This document shows positions 9,791-20,617 of a DNA stretch of 64,000 nt, piece after piece; position 1 is the first letter of the stretch; each line of letters begins with the position of its first letter. The notes beneath the pieces were generated by a model that was given only the letters and a program-made list of their open reading frames with translations, was not told the DNA's origin and did not search any database. This DNA is from Hyaloperonospora brassicae (taxonomy: Eukaryota; Oomycota; Peronosporomycetes; Peronosporales; Peronosporaceae). Made by a program: the position numbers and the translations under genes. The stretch is taken from NCBI GenBank assembly GCA_947650285.1, contig CANTFL010000563.1, positions 1 through 64,000 on the forward strand, read 5' to 3'.

Positions 9791-10298
9791 ATTTAGTGGT
9801 TTACATTTTAAACATGCAAATTACTTTATTTTGATTTCGATTGGGATGCAACGGACATGCCGGCCATCGCAAATGCGGCTTGACCAAATCCATACCAATA
9901 AGAACGAGTGTTCATGGGAGATGATAGATGTTGCCTCAAATTTTGAGCAAGACGCAAGTTTAAATAATAATAATGGGTGTAAACAGCCAACAGATGTCAG
10001 ATAAATTATCGGGGTGCAGATATTAAGTTAAATGCAGTAGTGCATGATGATCAGCAAATATGCTAATATTGCAAGTATGTCGATCATATCTGTCATTACT
10101 GCGAATATATTGCAGACATATAATGCGATATTCGATTAAAATTGTCAATGCCGGTCTCGACACCAAATTTGTGTATAGACACTTGTGCCAGTGTGCACCT
10201 TGTCACAGGTAATTTATGTTTTCAAATGCGGTAGAATGCTTTGACGAGTTCATTGCCACAGATATACAGCCGATCAAGGTGAAGTAGATTGAAAAGCC

Positions 10299-10740
10299 AT
10301 GCTAAGTTCTACTGCTGATAAAAGTGCACAGGGTCGCTATAGGCGAATTATTTTACAAAACATTACCGGCGCACAAGCTGTTTTTGTACAACTAAACGAT
10401 AAGCGTGCTACTCGAAGCTATAAAAACGGGCGGCGGTGCTTTGGCGCTTCACTGAAAGATATAATCTGTCCGAAGTTGAAAAGGGTACATCATATTTTTG
10501 GAAAAGTTTAATTGTAAGGTACATATCTTAAAAAGAAAGACGGTGTATTTGCCTTACAAGATGAGACCTGAAAGGGAATTTAGCAGACGTGTGAATAGAT
10601 GCTACAGCAGCCTCATGAGAGGATTGGGTATCATGCCTTGCATTTCAATGGCAACGGTATTTGTCATTTGGGCGTTAAAATATTTTGATCAAAAGGGCAA
10701 GGATCGCGTGATAATTAGGCTAGCCTGGTATAGTAGTTAG
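10299..10740 (+). pseudogene. Decayed protein-coding remnant interrupted by a solo LTR
   Basis: Two overlapping open frames (10299-10511 and 10498-10740) read as protein-like text. The second contains a hydrophobic segment (ISMATVFVIWAL). Neighbouring frames carry stops, and the second ORF runs directly into the LTR at about 10725. I do not recognise the family. Most likely it is one broken gene with frameshifts. Confidence 0.25.
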
Positions 10741-11111
10741 TTAAATCTGTAGCATAACAGTCTCGACGTACAAACACAACAAACGCCGAGCTTAATCAGC
10801 GCAACGGTCTTGTGCGCTAGAAAATAAACCTCTATGTGGTTCGCCCCAAGACCTGCCTGAGCTCAGCAGCCTCGAAACCTCTCTCTTCCTGTGACTTCAC
10901 ACCAAAGGACGGAATCCGATGCTTACGCGTTTTGACAGGTCACCGGGCGCAGTGTACGCCCGACTAGAAGATTTTTGGTGCCCTCGGCTGAGGCCCACCG
11001 ACTTGTCACATGACAAGACTCACAACGTTCCCTTCACTAGGTTTACCGGCTCGTCGACGACGAGTCTCCTTCTTTCGCTAGTAGCGAGAGCTGCCCAACC
11101 CAGTCCTTACT

Positions 11112-11346
11112 TGTTGTAAAAGGAACGCCTCGGCATGAATTAGAAACGTACGACCAGACGATTAGTAATGCGCGATGTGGCGATTACTAATGCGCGACTA
11201 GACGATTAGTAATGCGCGATATAGCGATTAGAAACGTGTAGTCGAAGAATCCAGTAGGCTTAGAGTAGCAACAGACATTGTGAACTAAGGACCTAAATAT
11301 ATTCACTTTGCATTTTGCATTCAACCACTCAAGCGCAATTACAACA
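11112..11346. mobile_element. Nested 235-bp LTR-like element with target duplication TTACT
   Basis: Ends are perfect inverted repeats TGTTGTAA and TTACAACA. It is flanked by TTACT at 11107-11111 and TTACT at 11347-11351, a perfect 5-bp duplication. The homologous position in the LTR at 59.5 kb lacks it. Inside are repeated ATTAGTAATGCGCGA-like motifs (11165-11230). No coding capacity; most likely a solo LTR or small non-autonomous element. Confidence 0.75.
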
Positions 11347-11621
11347 TTACTAATATCTTGTCGCTACCAGTTGATACCTCTACAAGCTATGCCTGTCGAG
11401 GTTCGACGGCAGGCATAATCTATCCCACGCAGGGACTTTCCTTAAGGTTACGCGTGTCTTGGACTTAGAAAATTTCTGCACTGTATTGATTATCTCTTTC
11501 CCTCTTCCTGGCCGCGAAGGGACTCTTAAGTGGTTCCCCTTTGTCCCCTTTCGTCCCCCTCATAATCATATACTGATGCCTATTGTGTTGGATCATGTAT
11601 CATCTCGTTTTCTAATCGTTA

Positions 11622-11756
11622 CTCATCGAGTCTTCGCTCGTCGAGTCTTTGCTCGTTGAGTTTTGACTCGTCGAGTCTTCGCTCGTCGAGTCCTGACTTG
11701 TCGAGTTCCCCCTCATCGAGTCCTGACTTGTCGAGTTCCCCCTCGTCAAGTCATGA
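11622..11756. repeat. 15-bp minisatellite inside solo LTR A
   Basis: Nine consecutive 15-bp units of the type CTCGTCGAGTCTTCG with drift. The same tandem motif on the other strand occurs in the Gypsy-3 LTR (59096-59297), so this is a built-in variable repeat of the LTR family. Confidence 0.85.
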
Positions 11757-11858
11757 TTGGTCGACGGCGAAGCGCTTCGGTTTATCTCGTCGGGATCACA
11801 CCTCCTTTAATCAAGTTAAGAGTAGGGAATACCTCGTTTGGCAATTATCTACACCACA

Positions 11859-13086
11859 CTAGTTTACAAAATGTTAAGTTAACTATGTCACTACTTTTTT
11901 CGGGGACACTGGCTTAAAATTTATATATTAATGGTGCTTGTGTAAACATCATTTTCTTGTTTACTATAATAAGAGCACCTATTAAAGGGTGCATAGGACG
12001 TATTTATTGATCGAATTCACTCAAATTTATACGTACGCCCTAAGAATGATATATTATTAGATAAAACGAAAACTGGCGGACTTTTTTTTAATTGACCAAG
12101 AATGTAGGGTCATACAAATGAACTATAAACATATAAATGACACATCAGAATCACTACAAAAAATCACAAATAATTTATAGAACAATTACTACATTAATTG
12201 TTTATGCTGATAGAAAGTAAAACCGTAATCTTAAGATAATAGTCAGTACTTTTTACTTAGCATGGAATGGCAAGGTATACATTCGTTAAACGGATGAATA
12301 TTCTGGATATTGGTAGAGATTTTTTCAGCTAGTTGGTCAAAGGTAAACGACAAAGTAGCGATGTTTGCAATCAAGATTATAAGCAAAAACAGGGTGTATG
12401 AAAATGACAGTACTAACGCCGTTACGATGTACGAATATCTGTAGCGATAGCTATTGCAATTCTAGACCAATGTATTGCTGCACCCAAGCATAATCTTATC
12501 TGTAAATTAGGCAGCTCGAACCAAAGCCGAGCGTGACACTTAAGACATGAGCCTTATAGAAACACATAATTGATGACACAGTAATATTGAAAGAGCGTAA
12601 ACAATTCATCGCGACCCGAAAATAAATTATTGGACGCCACGAGCCTCGCGAGAAGATGATCGTGAATATTTAAATACGTAAATTTGGTCGAGATTGTACT
12701 TAGAATTGAATTCAACGTACACAGAAATTTTGGGTTCGGTGGAATTTAATTTCGTATTTAGCCGTGGAAGATATTAACTACATCGCTACGCATAAGGAGA
12801 TACGCTCTACATCAACATACATCGTTATAAGGTGCGGAAATGCGGAAAGGGGAATTTAGAAAGTTCAAATGACGAGATGGGAAGCCGTAGGCGATGAAAT
12901 AAAAGAAAAATTAGACGTGATGCAAAAATGCAAAGCATGGTAGGTACTCTCCGGCAGCAATTCCCAGTCTAATCAAAGATCCGATAATTTGTAAACCAAA
13001 TCTTTCATCAAAAGCAATTAATTGGCTTGATGCCAAGACCAACAATCTTGCAGATGGGACATTCGATCATTTTTTAGGCGAGAATC
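11859..13086. other. Strongly AT-rich, gene-poor segment
   Basis: Base composition is very low in GC (for example 14 of 60 bases at 12181-12240). No open frame above about 60 codons was convincing. Short oligo-A and oligo-T runs are common. Confidence 0.5.
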
Positions 13087-13296
13087 ATGATATGTGGTAA
13101 CGAGCAGGCATCTAAAATGAATAATGCTTTGACTTTTATATTCGTGATGAACACGACTATCGTATGTGTCATCCTCGCTCTCGCAACAATAATGCGTTTA
13201 TTAACTCTGTATAGTGATTTCCCTAAAGCTAACGTCAAGCAAAAAAGAAGAACATCATCAGGTCAACGATATGATCCTCAGGGTATGCAATACTAA
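13087..13296 (+). CDS. Small hypothetical membrane protein, 69 aa
   Basis: ATG-started ORF with a single long hydrophobic stretch (residues about 14-40: FIFVMNTTIVCVILALATIM) followed by a basic tail. In such AT-rich DNA a chance transmembrane-like ORF is easily produced, so support is weak. No family recognised. Confidence 0.2.
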   Translation: MICGNEQASKMNNALTFIFVMNTTIVCVILALATIMRLLTLYSDFPKANVKQKRRTSSGQRYDPQGMQY

Positions 13297-13534
13297 AGTG
13301 AAGTTTGTGGGCACAAAAACCAAGTATTTTTTGTGAGCATAATTTATGCACATTTAAATTGTCGATACGAATTAATACATCTCGTCAATGTCACACTTAC
13401 AGTTGCCGACATAAAATATGTGATGAATTGACGACAAATCTGGCAAATTTTACATGATGAACTACTGGTAGCTGAAAATAGTGTGAGCGAATAGAAAATT
13501 ATTAGAAGTAAGTTCGGTTTCTTGAGATGAAATA

Positions 13535-14431
13535 TTGCGGACAAGTGACAACTTTATGTATACAGGACACCCGTACAGCAAGGATACTAAAATATGTACC
13601 TCAGGCAAGCGCAGAAAATTACAACATTTACAATCGGTGATTGGAGAAGCCTATTTCGATACTAAAAACTACTTGAGAGGAACAAGACGGAAAGAATTAG
13701 GGCTGATTATTTGTGAAGGTGGGTGCCAGCACGATCGAGCCTCCTATCGCCAACAATAGATGATCGATTCTCGAAATTAATTTGTTGATAGCTCGATGTG
13801 CCAATCCCATGCATGTTGTTTTTCGTTCTTCGATCCAGACGGCGTTCGCACGCGCCGCAAGAATTCATCTGTCGATGGGAAAAGGCATATGGTCGCAACA
13901 ATCAGAAAAATATAATTGACTTGAAGACACGATTGAATGGTCCGGGTGGCAATTATGGGCCGCCATCTTTTATAGGGAAAGAGAATAGATATGTGGAGAA
14001 AGCAGCATACCGTGCGGATCGCAAATTTATTATTGATTGGTCCTGTTTGTGCTTATAATTATAATGGCATGGTTGTGCAGGAAAATAGTAAGCCAAGGAA
14101 TTTTTCACGATAGTCTATGTTTGTGACATATTTGATAGTGGCTGAAGATCTGTTTGAAAGAATAAATCTGCTTGAGAAATCATATGTAAAAAACTGTTTT
14201 AAATTTCTAATGCATCAGGACTATCTATCTGCGATGAAGCAGATAAATGAAAAGAGCACAGTAGAGAGCAGAACATATCGTGGCACACCAATAAAAGATA
14301 TTAATATAGGAGATACGGTGCGAGTAGCATTACGTGCAGCTGACAATGTCGTTGAAGCGTTTGCTGTGCCCCGATCTATTGCTTCATATATCCCAATTCG
14401 CTATTTTAAGGCCGCCTCGAAAGGAGATTGA
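13535..14431 (+). pseudogene. Decayed coding block ending in a 104-aa open frame
   Basis: Three successive open frames (13535-13759, 13798-14058, 14117-14431) lie in close succession on one strand, and alternative frames between them give further protein-like stretches broken by stops. The last, ATG 14117 to 14431, contains TYRGTPIKDINIGDTVRVA and looks most like real protein. No family recognised. A single gene decayed by frameshifts fits best. Confidence 0.3.
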
Positions 14432-16500
14432 AGGAGACGCGAACCTAAGTCGTAAAGGAGCGACGAGTGATGCAAGTTAGGGTCTCTCGGGATGGCAAGA
14501 GCCCCTCTCGGGCTTGCGTTGACATGGTTGTACGTAGTCGACACAGGTGGTACCGAAGGCATTAGCTCTAGTTTTACTAAGTTCTCATCTACTGGGGGCA
14601 GTTTCGTTACGCACAAAACTACAATGCATGACTAGCTTAAATACATTAGTTAACAGTAGAAAATGTCTCTATTGGTGCGCGTCTACAAATTACGAAAAAC
14701 ATGTTCCATGATTCTGTTAGGCTTGATCTCGAAGTATTTACATTGGTACCATTTTACATGTTCTTTATCACATTTACTGGTCAGGGTACTATCTGTATCA
14801 CTATAAGATTCCGTTTCTTACACGCGCAGGTAACTGTTTAAACGTGATAGAGAACGAATAAATCAAGTAAGTGCATACTTATCGCTAAAGGAAGCGAAGT
14901 TTTTTCATCGACGGCACCACAAATTAGCAGTATATCCACCTCCATGTATTTCCGTCTCTTCTTTTTGGTGTGTTATTGCAGCTTATTGAAAAGGTAAGCA
15001 GCGAAGTCACGGTTGCACAGGCAAGCACACCAATCTAAAGATGGCTTGATGAAGTGTTGTCGAAGATGAATTTTGTATAGTACTATAAACGAAGCGAATT
15101 ATTGCCACTTAATATGTTACTTTTGAAGGACTTTTACTTACACATTGACCAGAACGTAGTTTTGCGTCAATATACTGAGACGTAAATAGCAATGTGTATG
15201 TATGTGCAGTGCTAGGATAGGATAGGTAAAAAAGCAACAAGTGAAGCGATATCGTCTTCTCGAGGTGGCAGAAGGAGCTTATGGACTTTTGCCTTCTCTA
15301 AACTAATGTATTATCATTGGGCAGGCTTCGTTCTTGGTATAGATGAGATATTATCAGCCTATCTCATGCTATCACCTCGTCCATTCCTTCAATATATAAA
15401 CAACGCTCAGGAGGTTAGGCATATATGTCGCTCAAGTGAAGTGATTTAACCCACTGATATTAAGTCCTGGGAGACTGATACTCGAGTCCCGGCTTGTAAA
15501 CAATTCCACTCGAATATGTACGAGTATAAGGCCGCGCCACCAACTAGGCCTAAAAATGGATCGCAGCCGGTAGGCGGATTGTAGCATGAGTGGAAAAACG
15601 GTGCACCATCGAATTCGAATTATGTACATGTACTTATCGCAGGTATCTGGGTATGTAAGGACCATAAGTTTATGAATTCTAAATCAAATAATCTACCTAG
15701 TGAATTACGTGGATGACTCGACACAGCTACGGTCACACTGTCGATGTTGTAGGAAACTCAGAACGACTAACAAATAGATTTTACATTCGGACGCCAACCA
15801 GACGCGTTTTGCCTTGCCGCCGCGGATCTTCTCAGTGGATTACTTGTCGAAAAGTGAGCAATATTAGTGCAGCCGTCTCTGACCCTGATAAACATTAGAC
15901 AATGTATCGAAGATTCTAAAACGACCTCAAATAGGACAAAATAGTACTATCTAGCAGACTATATCGGCGTACACCTCTGAAAACCCGGCTACATCCAAAA
16001 CATAACCCTTTAGCAATTATCTCTCCTCACAACGCCTGATTGATTCCCATACGTCTCTTCTGACCATTGAAATCCGAGAGTATAAATCTTACTTTGGGTC
16101 TCCGTCTAGAATGTGTAAAAGCGAGCTCTATATCTTGTTACTCGATTTTGGAATCGAAAGTGTCTAATGGGGGACTTTCCGCTTGTATTACCACAGTACA
16201 AGCTGTCTATATTGACTACAGTGTAGGCGGGTGCGCCTGAGTATCATGGACACTGGTCCGGCAGACTTGGGCTTGTCTTTTTATGCACGTTTGGAAGAAG
16301 AAGAACGTAACAATATTATTATAATCAAATCTCCTAATCAACCCCTTTTGGATACATTTGAAGAATATTAAACCATAAACTTCCGATGTAAAAACTCGCT
16401 CATCGCTCATTCGAGATCAAGCGGCAATTGGAGGCTTGATTGGATGACATAATGAACTCTTTTAACCAATGAGTGGTGAAGTGTCGAATATTACCTTCGA
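14432..16500. other. No recognised gene
   Basis: Short open frames only, none with recognisable motifs. A stem-like GC-richer patch at 14440-14540 follows the decayed ORF block. No LTR, transposase or structural RNA was identified. Confidence 0.4.
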
Positions 16501-16631
16501 CAGTACTTTTTCTTTAATATCTACTTGGTGGTAAATATTGGAGACAATTATCAAAAGATAATACACAGTACTGGCTTCAATATCTACTTGGTCAGGTAAA
16601 TATTGGAGACAATTATCAATAAAGATAATAC
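16501..16631. repeat. Two-copy tandem duplication, period 65 bp
   Basis: 16501-16565 is repeated at 16566-16631 (shared ATATCTACTTGGT and GGTAAATATTGGAGACAATT). A few small indels separate the copies. No coding content. Confidence 0.85.
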
Positions 16632-16975
16632 TCACATTGAACGGGGACTCAATAAGTGTCAATGACATGTATCGGGCTCGCTTCGTTGCAAAGTGTAAAT
16701 CGTTTTCTCTAATTTTAATTATGATCAATCTCATCTTTCGAATTACAGGCAACGCCTTTAGTCATTTAGTCTGCGGTATGCGAGTCGGGGCATTACATTT
16801 TGGTACATGTCCACGAATGCCTCCCATACAGCTCCGTCGGTTGATGCCACGCACCTACTGTAGCCCGTCCCATCGGATATCACGTACCTAACTCTACTCG
16901 TATTGATGCCAGTCTTGGCTGTTCACTTCGATAATATCGAAAGGTCCCGCGGTGTGACGACCAGCGAGTCTGTCA

Positions 16976-17311
16976 TTATCGTTTCACACGATGCCTGATG
17001 TATCCACGCCAAACTGCCTGCTGTGATGACCGCAGAAACGCACGTTTCTTCCGTGCCGGGTTGACTGCCACTAATGCCGACAACCCGACACGATTCCTAA
17101 AGCAGCTTTTGTCGTGTACAAAACGCCTCAATTTACTTTGTGTCTGTTCCGTTTCGATGACGTTATGTATTTCCACATCACTAGTTTGCGAGCAATCCGG
17201 AGAGCTTTTTTCTGTCAACGTAGAGGTGTCAGAGACCACCACCGTGACGAGCAATGCTACGAGCACGATGACACTATGGACTTTTGCTTGCAGGGCCTCA
17301 CTATTCGCCAT
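16976..17311 (-). CDS. Candidate small secreted effector-like protein, 111 aa
   Basis: ATG at 17311. Residues 1-13 are polar, 14-26 form a hydrophobic core (VIVLVALLVTVVV), and cleavage would be near VVVS-D, which fits a eukaryotic signal peptide. About 32 residues after that comes SKLRRF, which resembles degenerate RxLR or GKLR motifs of oomycete effectors, followed by a basic C-terminal half. There is no clear EER. An overlapping open frame exists on the other strand (16998-17447), so this call is tentative. If real, it would be exported from the hyphae or haustoria. Confidence 0.35.
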   Translation of the reverse strand: MANSEALQAKVHSVIVLVALLVTVVVSDTSTLTEKSSPDCSQTSDVEIHNVIETEQTQSKLRRFVHDKSCFRNRVGLSALVAVNPARKKRAFLRSSQQAVWRGYIRHRVKR

Positions 17312-17582
17312 TCACCAGTCGTTCAAAGCTGACGCTTTGGGTGTCTTGTTCTGGCCGCGCCGTCAACACCTTCGACCAGTCAAACCTTCATGTACTGACG
17401 GAGGTGTCGTGTCGCTTCGCCTAGTGGTCATATTGATAAACATGTAGACACGATCGGGCGTCGACACTGCCGTATTCAACACACTACCAGACTTCGTGGC
17501 GGCTGCATAGTGAGCCCAAAAAGCTTCCACGATACGACGCACGCGCAGAAACTGTTCTGCTGGACTCGCCAAAGTCGTTCGT

Positions 17583-17606
17583 TGAGGAGGAGGAGGAGGA
17601 GGAGGA
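17583..17606. repeat. (GGA)n microsatellite
   Basis: About seven consecutive GAG/GGA trinucleotides upstream of the secreted-protein gene. Confidence 0.9.
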
Positions 17607-17965
17607 TAGAGACGTATGCAAAGCCGGATCGTAAGACGGATGGGCTGCCCGTAATCACGATGGGCTGCAGAAAACCATGAGCAGATGGCTGCTGCAGCTC
17701 ATGCATCGCGTTCTTCACGATCAGAGGCTGGCGATCGATCCAGACACTTCCGAACTCAGGCAAAGCTCTGTCCAGATGGTACATTCCTCGAACCTCAATG
17801 TCTCTCTCTACCAGGTGTTAACAGCACCCAGCATTTGAGACTCTTCCAGGAGATAGTCTCCCAGATCGTTTGTGGATGGTCGGTCATGCGTGGCCTCACA
17901 CCTGCTTTTACCGCTTGCACCTTACCCCACAGCACCGCCGCCACTCGGCCTTTCGTTCGATTCGC

Positions 17966-18661
17966 ATGCCGTCAGCTCTTCTGTGCTTGACGGTGTTCTA
18001 CACCGCGTTGCTTTCGGTGTTGGCCGGCACGTCCTTTGACGCTGCTGAATCGCAAGGTATCCAAGCAGAGCCGATAACGCCGTGGCGAGGCCTTTCAATC
18101 GTCGTCACGCTCTTGAGCAGCGCTCCTCCGCGCAACCAATACCTCCTGCATGCCAAGCCAGTCTTGTCGTGTGAGGGGCACAAGGTGCTCTACGACGTCA
18201 ACGCCACGTTCGGCGACGTCTACCTTCCCTCGATCTGGGCCAAGCCCGTGACCTCCTACGTCCAGACGGATGGGTTCGCCGTGATGGATCCGGATCGACC
18301 GGAACCCGGCGGGTGTCTGTATCCGGAAACAGGTCCGTACGCGGTTCCACCGATCAATGCGATTGCCCGTGCGCTGATGAATGTTACGGATAGTACCCAC
18401 GCCGTCAGCGACACGTGCACGGGAAAGCTGTACTCGATCACAGCGAACGACGACAGCTTCAGCGTGTGTGTCACGGATCCCGGCAGGAGGATCACGATCA
18501 CTGGAAACGATCTGCTCCTGGACGTCTCGTATGCGGACCACGTGGAAGTCGAATCGAACGGGGGTGCAGCTACCGGGTGCAAGCAGGTGTCCTTCCCGAT
18601 ACCGGTGACGCCGATCGGCAAGTCGTTGCTGACTGGAAGCCCCTCTGCGTCTGCATTGTAG
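17966..18661 (+). CDS. Secreted protein of unknown function, 231 aa
   Basis: The frame is open from 17870, but the ATG at 17966 starts a clear signal peptide (MPSALLCLTVFYTALLSVLA, cleavage near LAGTSFDA-A), so I chose that start. The mature part has five scattered cysteines (in LSCEG, GGCLY, DTCTG, SVCVT, GCKQV) and two possible N-glycosylation sites (NAT, NVT). It appears beta-rich, without transmembrane segments. GC-rich codon use fits an expressed host gene. I do not recognise a domain; a cell-wall or apoplastic role is only a guess. Confidence 0.65.
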   Translation: MPSALLCLTVFYTALLSVLAGTSFDAAESQGIQAEPITPWRGLSIVVTLLSSAPPRNQYLLHAKPVLSCEGHKVLYDVNATFGDVYLPSIWAKPVTSYVQTDGFAVMDPDRPEPGGCLYPETGPYAVPPINAIARALMNVTDSTHAVSDTCTGKLYSITANDDSFSVCVTDPGRRITITGNDLLLDVSYADHVEVESNGGAATGCKQVSFPIPVTPIGKSLLTGSPSASAL

Positions 18662-19315
18662 TAGCGCAGCAACTGAGCGAGACGTCCGTTTTCTTGCTAG
18701 CTGTTGATGGTAAGTAGCAAGAATTGTCTTCGACTACGTTTAGCTCTCTCCAGTTAAGCCAAAGGGTAATGCAAAGAACTTTGCAGCAGTCGTCGATTAG
18801 TGGGGTTCGGAACGTGCGTCATCAGTTCAATGGCGCCAGAAGCGCTCGCAGAGACAGCAACATGGAACTGCCCTTCATGCTAGTGGCACATCAGTCTGCA
18901 TTGTGAGTGAACAAACGTGCCAAGAGCTCCTCGACCTGACATGCGGAAGGTGGCTACATCCAGCTGAGTCGAAGAAGATAATAAGTTTATAGCTATATAA
19001 GTCGAGCACTAGTGCTGACACTCTCTTTATCGCCTGATGCCGATCAATCTAGCAGAAAAACGTGATGATGTAGTCTGCTCTGTGCACCACCGAGTCGCGA
19101 CTATCCACTGCATCGCTTCGTCCGGTGCAGTGAAGCAGCCATCACACTTACCGCGCGGGCCAAGCAGACATCTTGCGATGTGTGTACACCGAGGTGTTCA
19201 CACTAGCTCGAGTGTGCCTTGACGGAAAGACCAGTGGCGATGCGGTCAGCTTCACATCCAGCAAGCACAGCTCTGCCATTCGTTCCTCGACGTAGTAGAC
19301 CCATCATCCAGCCGC
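18662..19315. other. Intergenic, no gene recognised
   Basis: Space between the secreted-protein gene and the converging F-box-like gene. Contains only short frames. Likely holds 3' ends of both transcripts. Confidence 0.4.
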
Positions 19316-20617
19316 TCAAACTCTTTTCTCGATGAAAAGCATGCCGCACAGGAACCCCGACTGCGACACACCTGCCACTAGCTCGGTGACAGCGGCGTTC
19401 TGCCACAGATTTGTTGATGGAAAAGGTTCCTGCTCGTCCACTTCGTAGCGCACTCTTGCGACGCACGGAAACGCGTTCGTCATCGCTTGCTTGATCTTCG
19501 AAAAGCGCTGACACTGTTTCCTAATATCCGACGTCAGCGCCGCAACGAGCTGCGAGGCGTCGCGGTACCCGAGCGTGTTGATCCTCAAATGATCCAACGT
19601 CGTCCAGTACGAGCAAATGTGACGAATGATAATGTCTCCATGGCGTCGCGCGACGTTCGATGTAAAGAAGCCATTGTACGGGATCATGTCTTCCCGCATC
19701 TCGTACGTCCGACGGTCAATCTCCATCTGATGCATGCCCTTTGCTTTCCACCCCGGCAGCTCGGCTTGCACTGCTGCTCGCCACTCCTTCACCATGTCGG
19801 CCACTTTGCTCTGGTACCGCTCGACTTCGTTGGCATACAGCTGACAGACTGCACACGTCACTTCGCCCGTCTCGCCGTCCATGTTCATGTTCTCCCAATG
19901 CAAACCAAACAGAGACGTCAGTTTGCCCGTCCCGGTCTGAGCCCCCAGAGCTTCACTGATGCGACGCGCAACGTCTTGATGGCACGCCCCCTCAAGCCCT
20001 CCCTCCGTGTCCTTGAGCCCCTCGTCCTTATCATTGCCTTGCTCGTCATTACGGTTGTTGCTGCTGCGACTGTCCAGTCGCTCGAACGACGGATGCAGGC
20101 GGACAATCACCGGCCTCGCCGTGTACACTGTCGCGGCGTACTTGAACGAGATGTAGCTCTGCGGCAAGAGCTTCGACACCATAAAGTCAATGATCGACAG
20201 CAGCGGCACGTGCTGCCACTGCGGCGTGTCGCGGATCGTGTCCCGCCAGTACACGAGCGCGTTCCCGGCCGCCGCGCGCCCGTGGCAGTCCTCCCAGAGG
20301 TCAGAAGTCCGCGTAGCGACCGCAGCCGCGTCGTCGCTTTCGTCCCACTCGCTCAGCGCCACGCGGTCGTCGGCTTTCCACATGGGCGTCAAGTGCCACC
20401 AGTCCGCGGCGCACTTTTGGTGGAAATGCTGTGCGTAGCGCGTCTTCTCGAGCGCTGTGGCCGTCAGCACGCGGTCGAGACGCAGCCAGCGACTCGTGTT
20501 GAGCAAGTGGATGGCCTCGTGCAGCTCGAGGAAGTCCACGAGCAGCACGAGCGGCAGGCGGAAGAAGACGCCGCTGGGGTGCGCGTCCAGCGCCGACGGG
20601 GACCGCGCGCGTCGCAT
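19316..20617 (-). CDS. F-box-like hypothetical protein, 433 aa
   Basis: Single open frame with ATG at 20617 and GC-rich codon use. Residues about 19-47 (FRLPLVLLVDFLELHEAIHL then NTSRWLRL) resemble an F-box: Leu-Pro start, a helix, then the S-R-W segment. Residues about 255-262 hold a C-x2-C pair (CAVCQLY). The rest is mixed alpha and acidic linker (about 180-210 rich in Asn/Asp/Glu). No C-terminal repeat of the WD or LRR type is visible. If the F-box is real the protein would recruit substrates to an SCF ubiquitin ligase. The long open frame on the opposite strand is a GC-driven shadow. Confidence 0.6.
   Translation of the reverse strand: MRRARSPSALDAHPSGVFFRLPLVLLVDFLELHEAIHLLNTSRWLRLDRVLTATALEKTRYAQHFHQKCAADWWHLTPMWKADDRVALSEWDESDDAAAVATRTSDLWEDCHGRAAAGNALVYWRDTIRDTPQWQHVPLLSIIDFMVSKLLPQSYISFKYAATVYTARPVIVRLHPSFERLDSRSSNNRNDEQGNDKDEGLKDTEGGLEGACHQDVARRISEALGAQTGTGKLTSLFGLHWENMNMDGETGEVTCAVCQLYANEVERYQSKVADMVKEWRAAVQAELPGWKAKGMHQMEIDRRTYEMREDMIPYNGFFTSNVARRHGDIIIRHICSYWTTLDHLRINTLGYRDASQLVAALTSDIRKQCQRFSKIKQAMTNAFPCVARVRYEVDEQEPFPSTNLWQNAAVTELVAGVSQSGFLCGMLFIEKRV

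Larger units (their letters stand above)
10724..11858 (-). repeat. Solo LTR of the long Gypsy LTR family, copy A (about 1.1 kb)
   Basis: The minus strand starts TGTGGTGTAG at 11858 and matches the LTR of Gypsy-3 (59051-60038) along most of its length, for example the shared TACCAG-TGATACCTCTACAAG and GGCAGGCATAATC segments. No internal region follows. Flanks CTAGC and CTAGT fit a 5-bp target duplication with one change. It carries a nine-unit 15-bp minisatellite (11622-11756) and a nested insertion (11112-11346). Confidence 0.75.

Noticed and set aside
11622..11756. Regular short repeats that could suggest a CRISPR array
   Set aside because: Units are directly adjacent with no spacers, lie inside a retrotransposon LTR, and the genome is eukaryotic.
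11456..11862. Short frames with repeated RVFARRV-type residues
   Set aside because: Same reason: 15-bp minisatellite of solo LTR A.
15432..15898. Short frames near 15.4-15.9 kb
   Set aside because: No motif, no composition signal and no homologous repeat elsewhere in the window.
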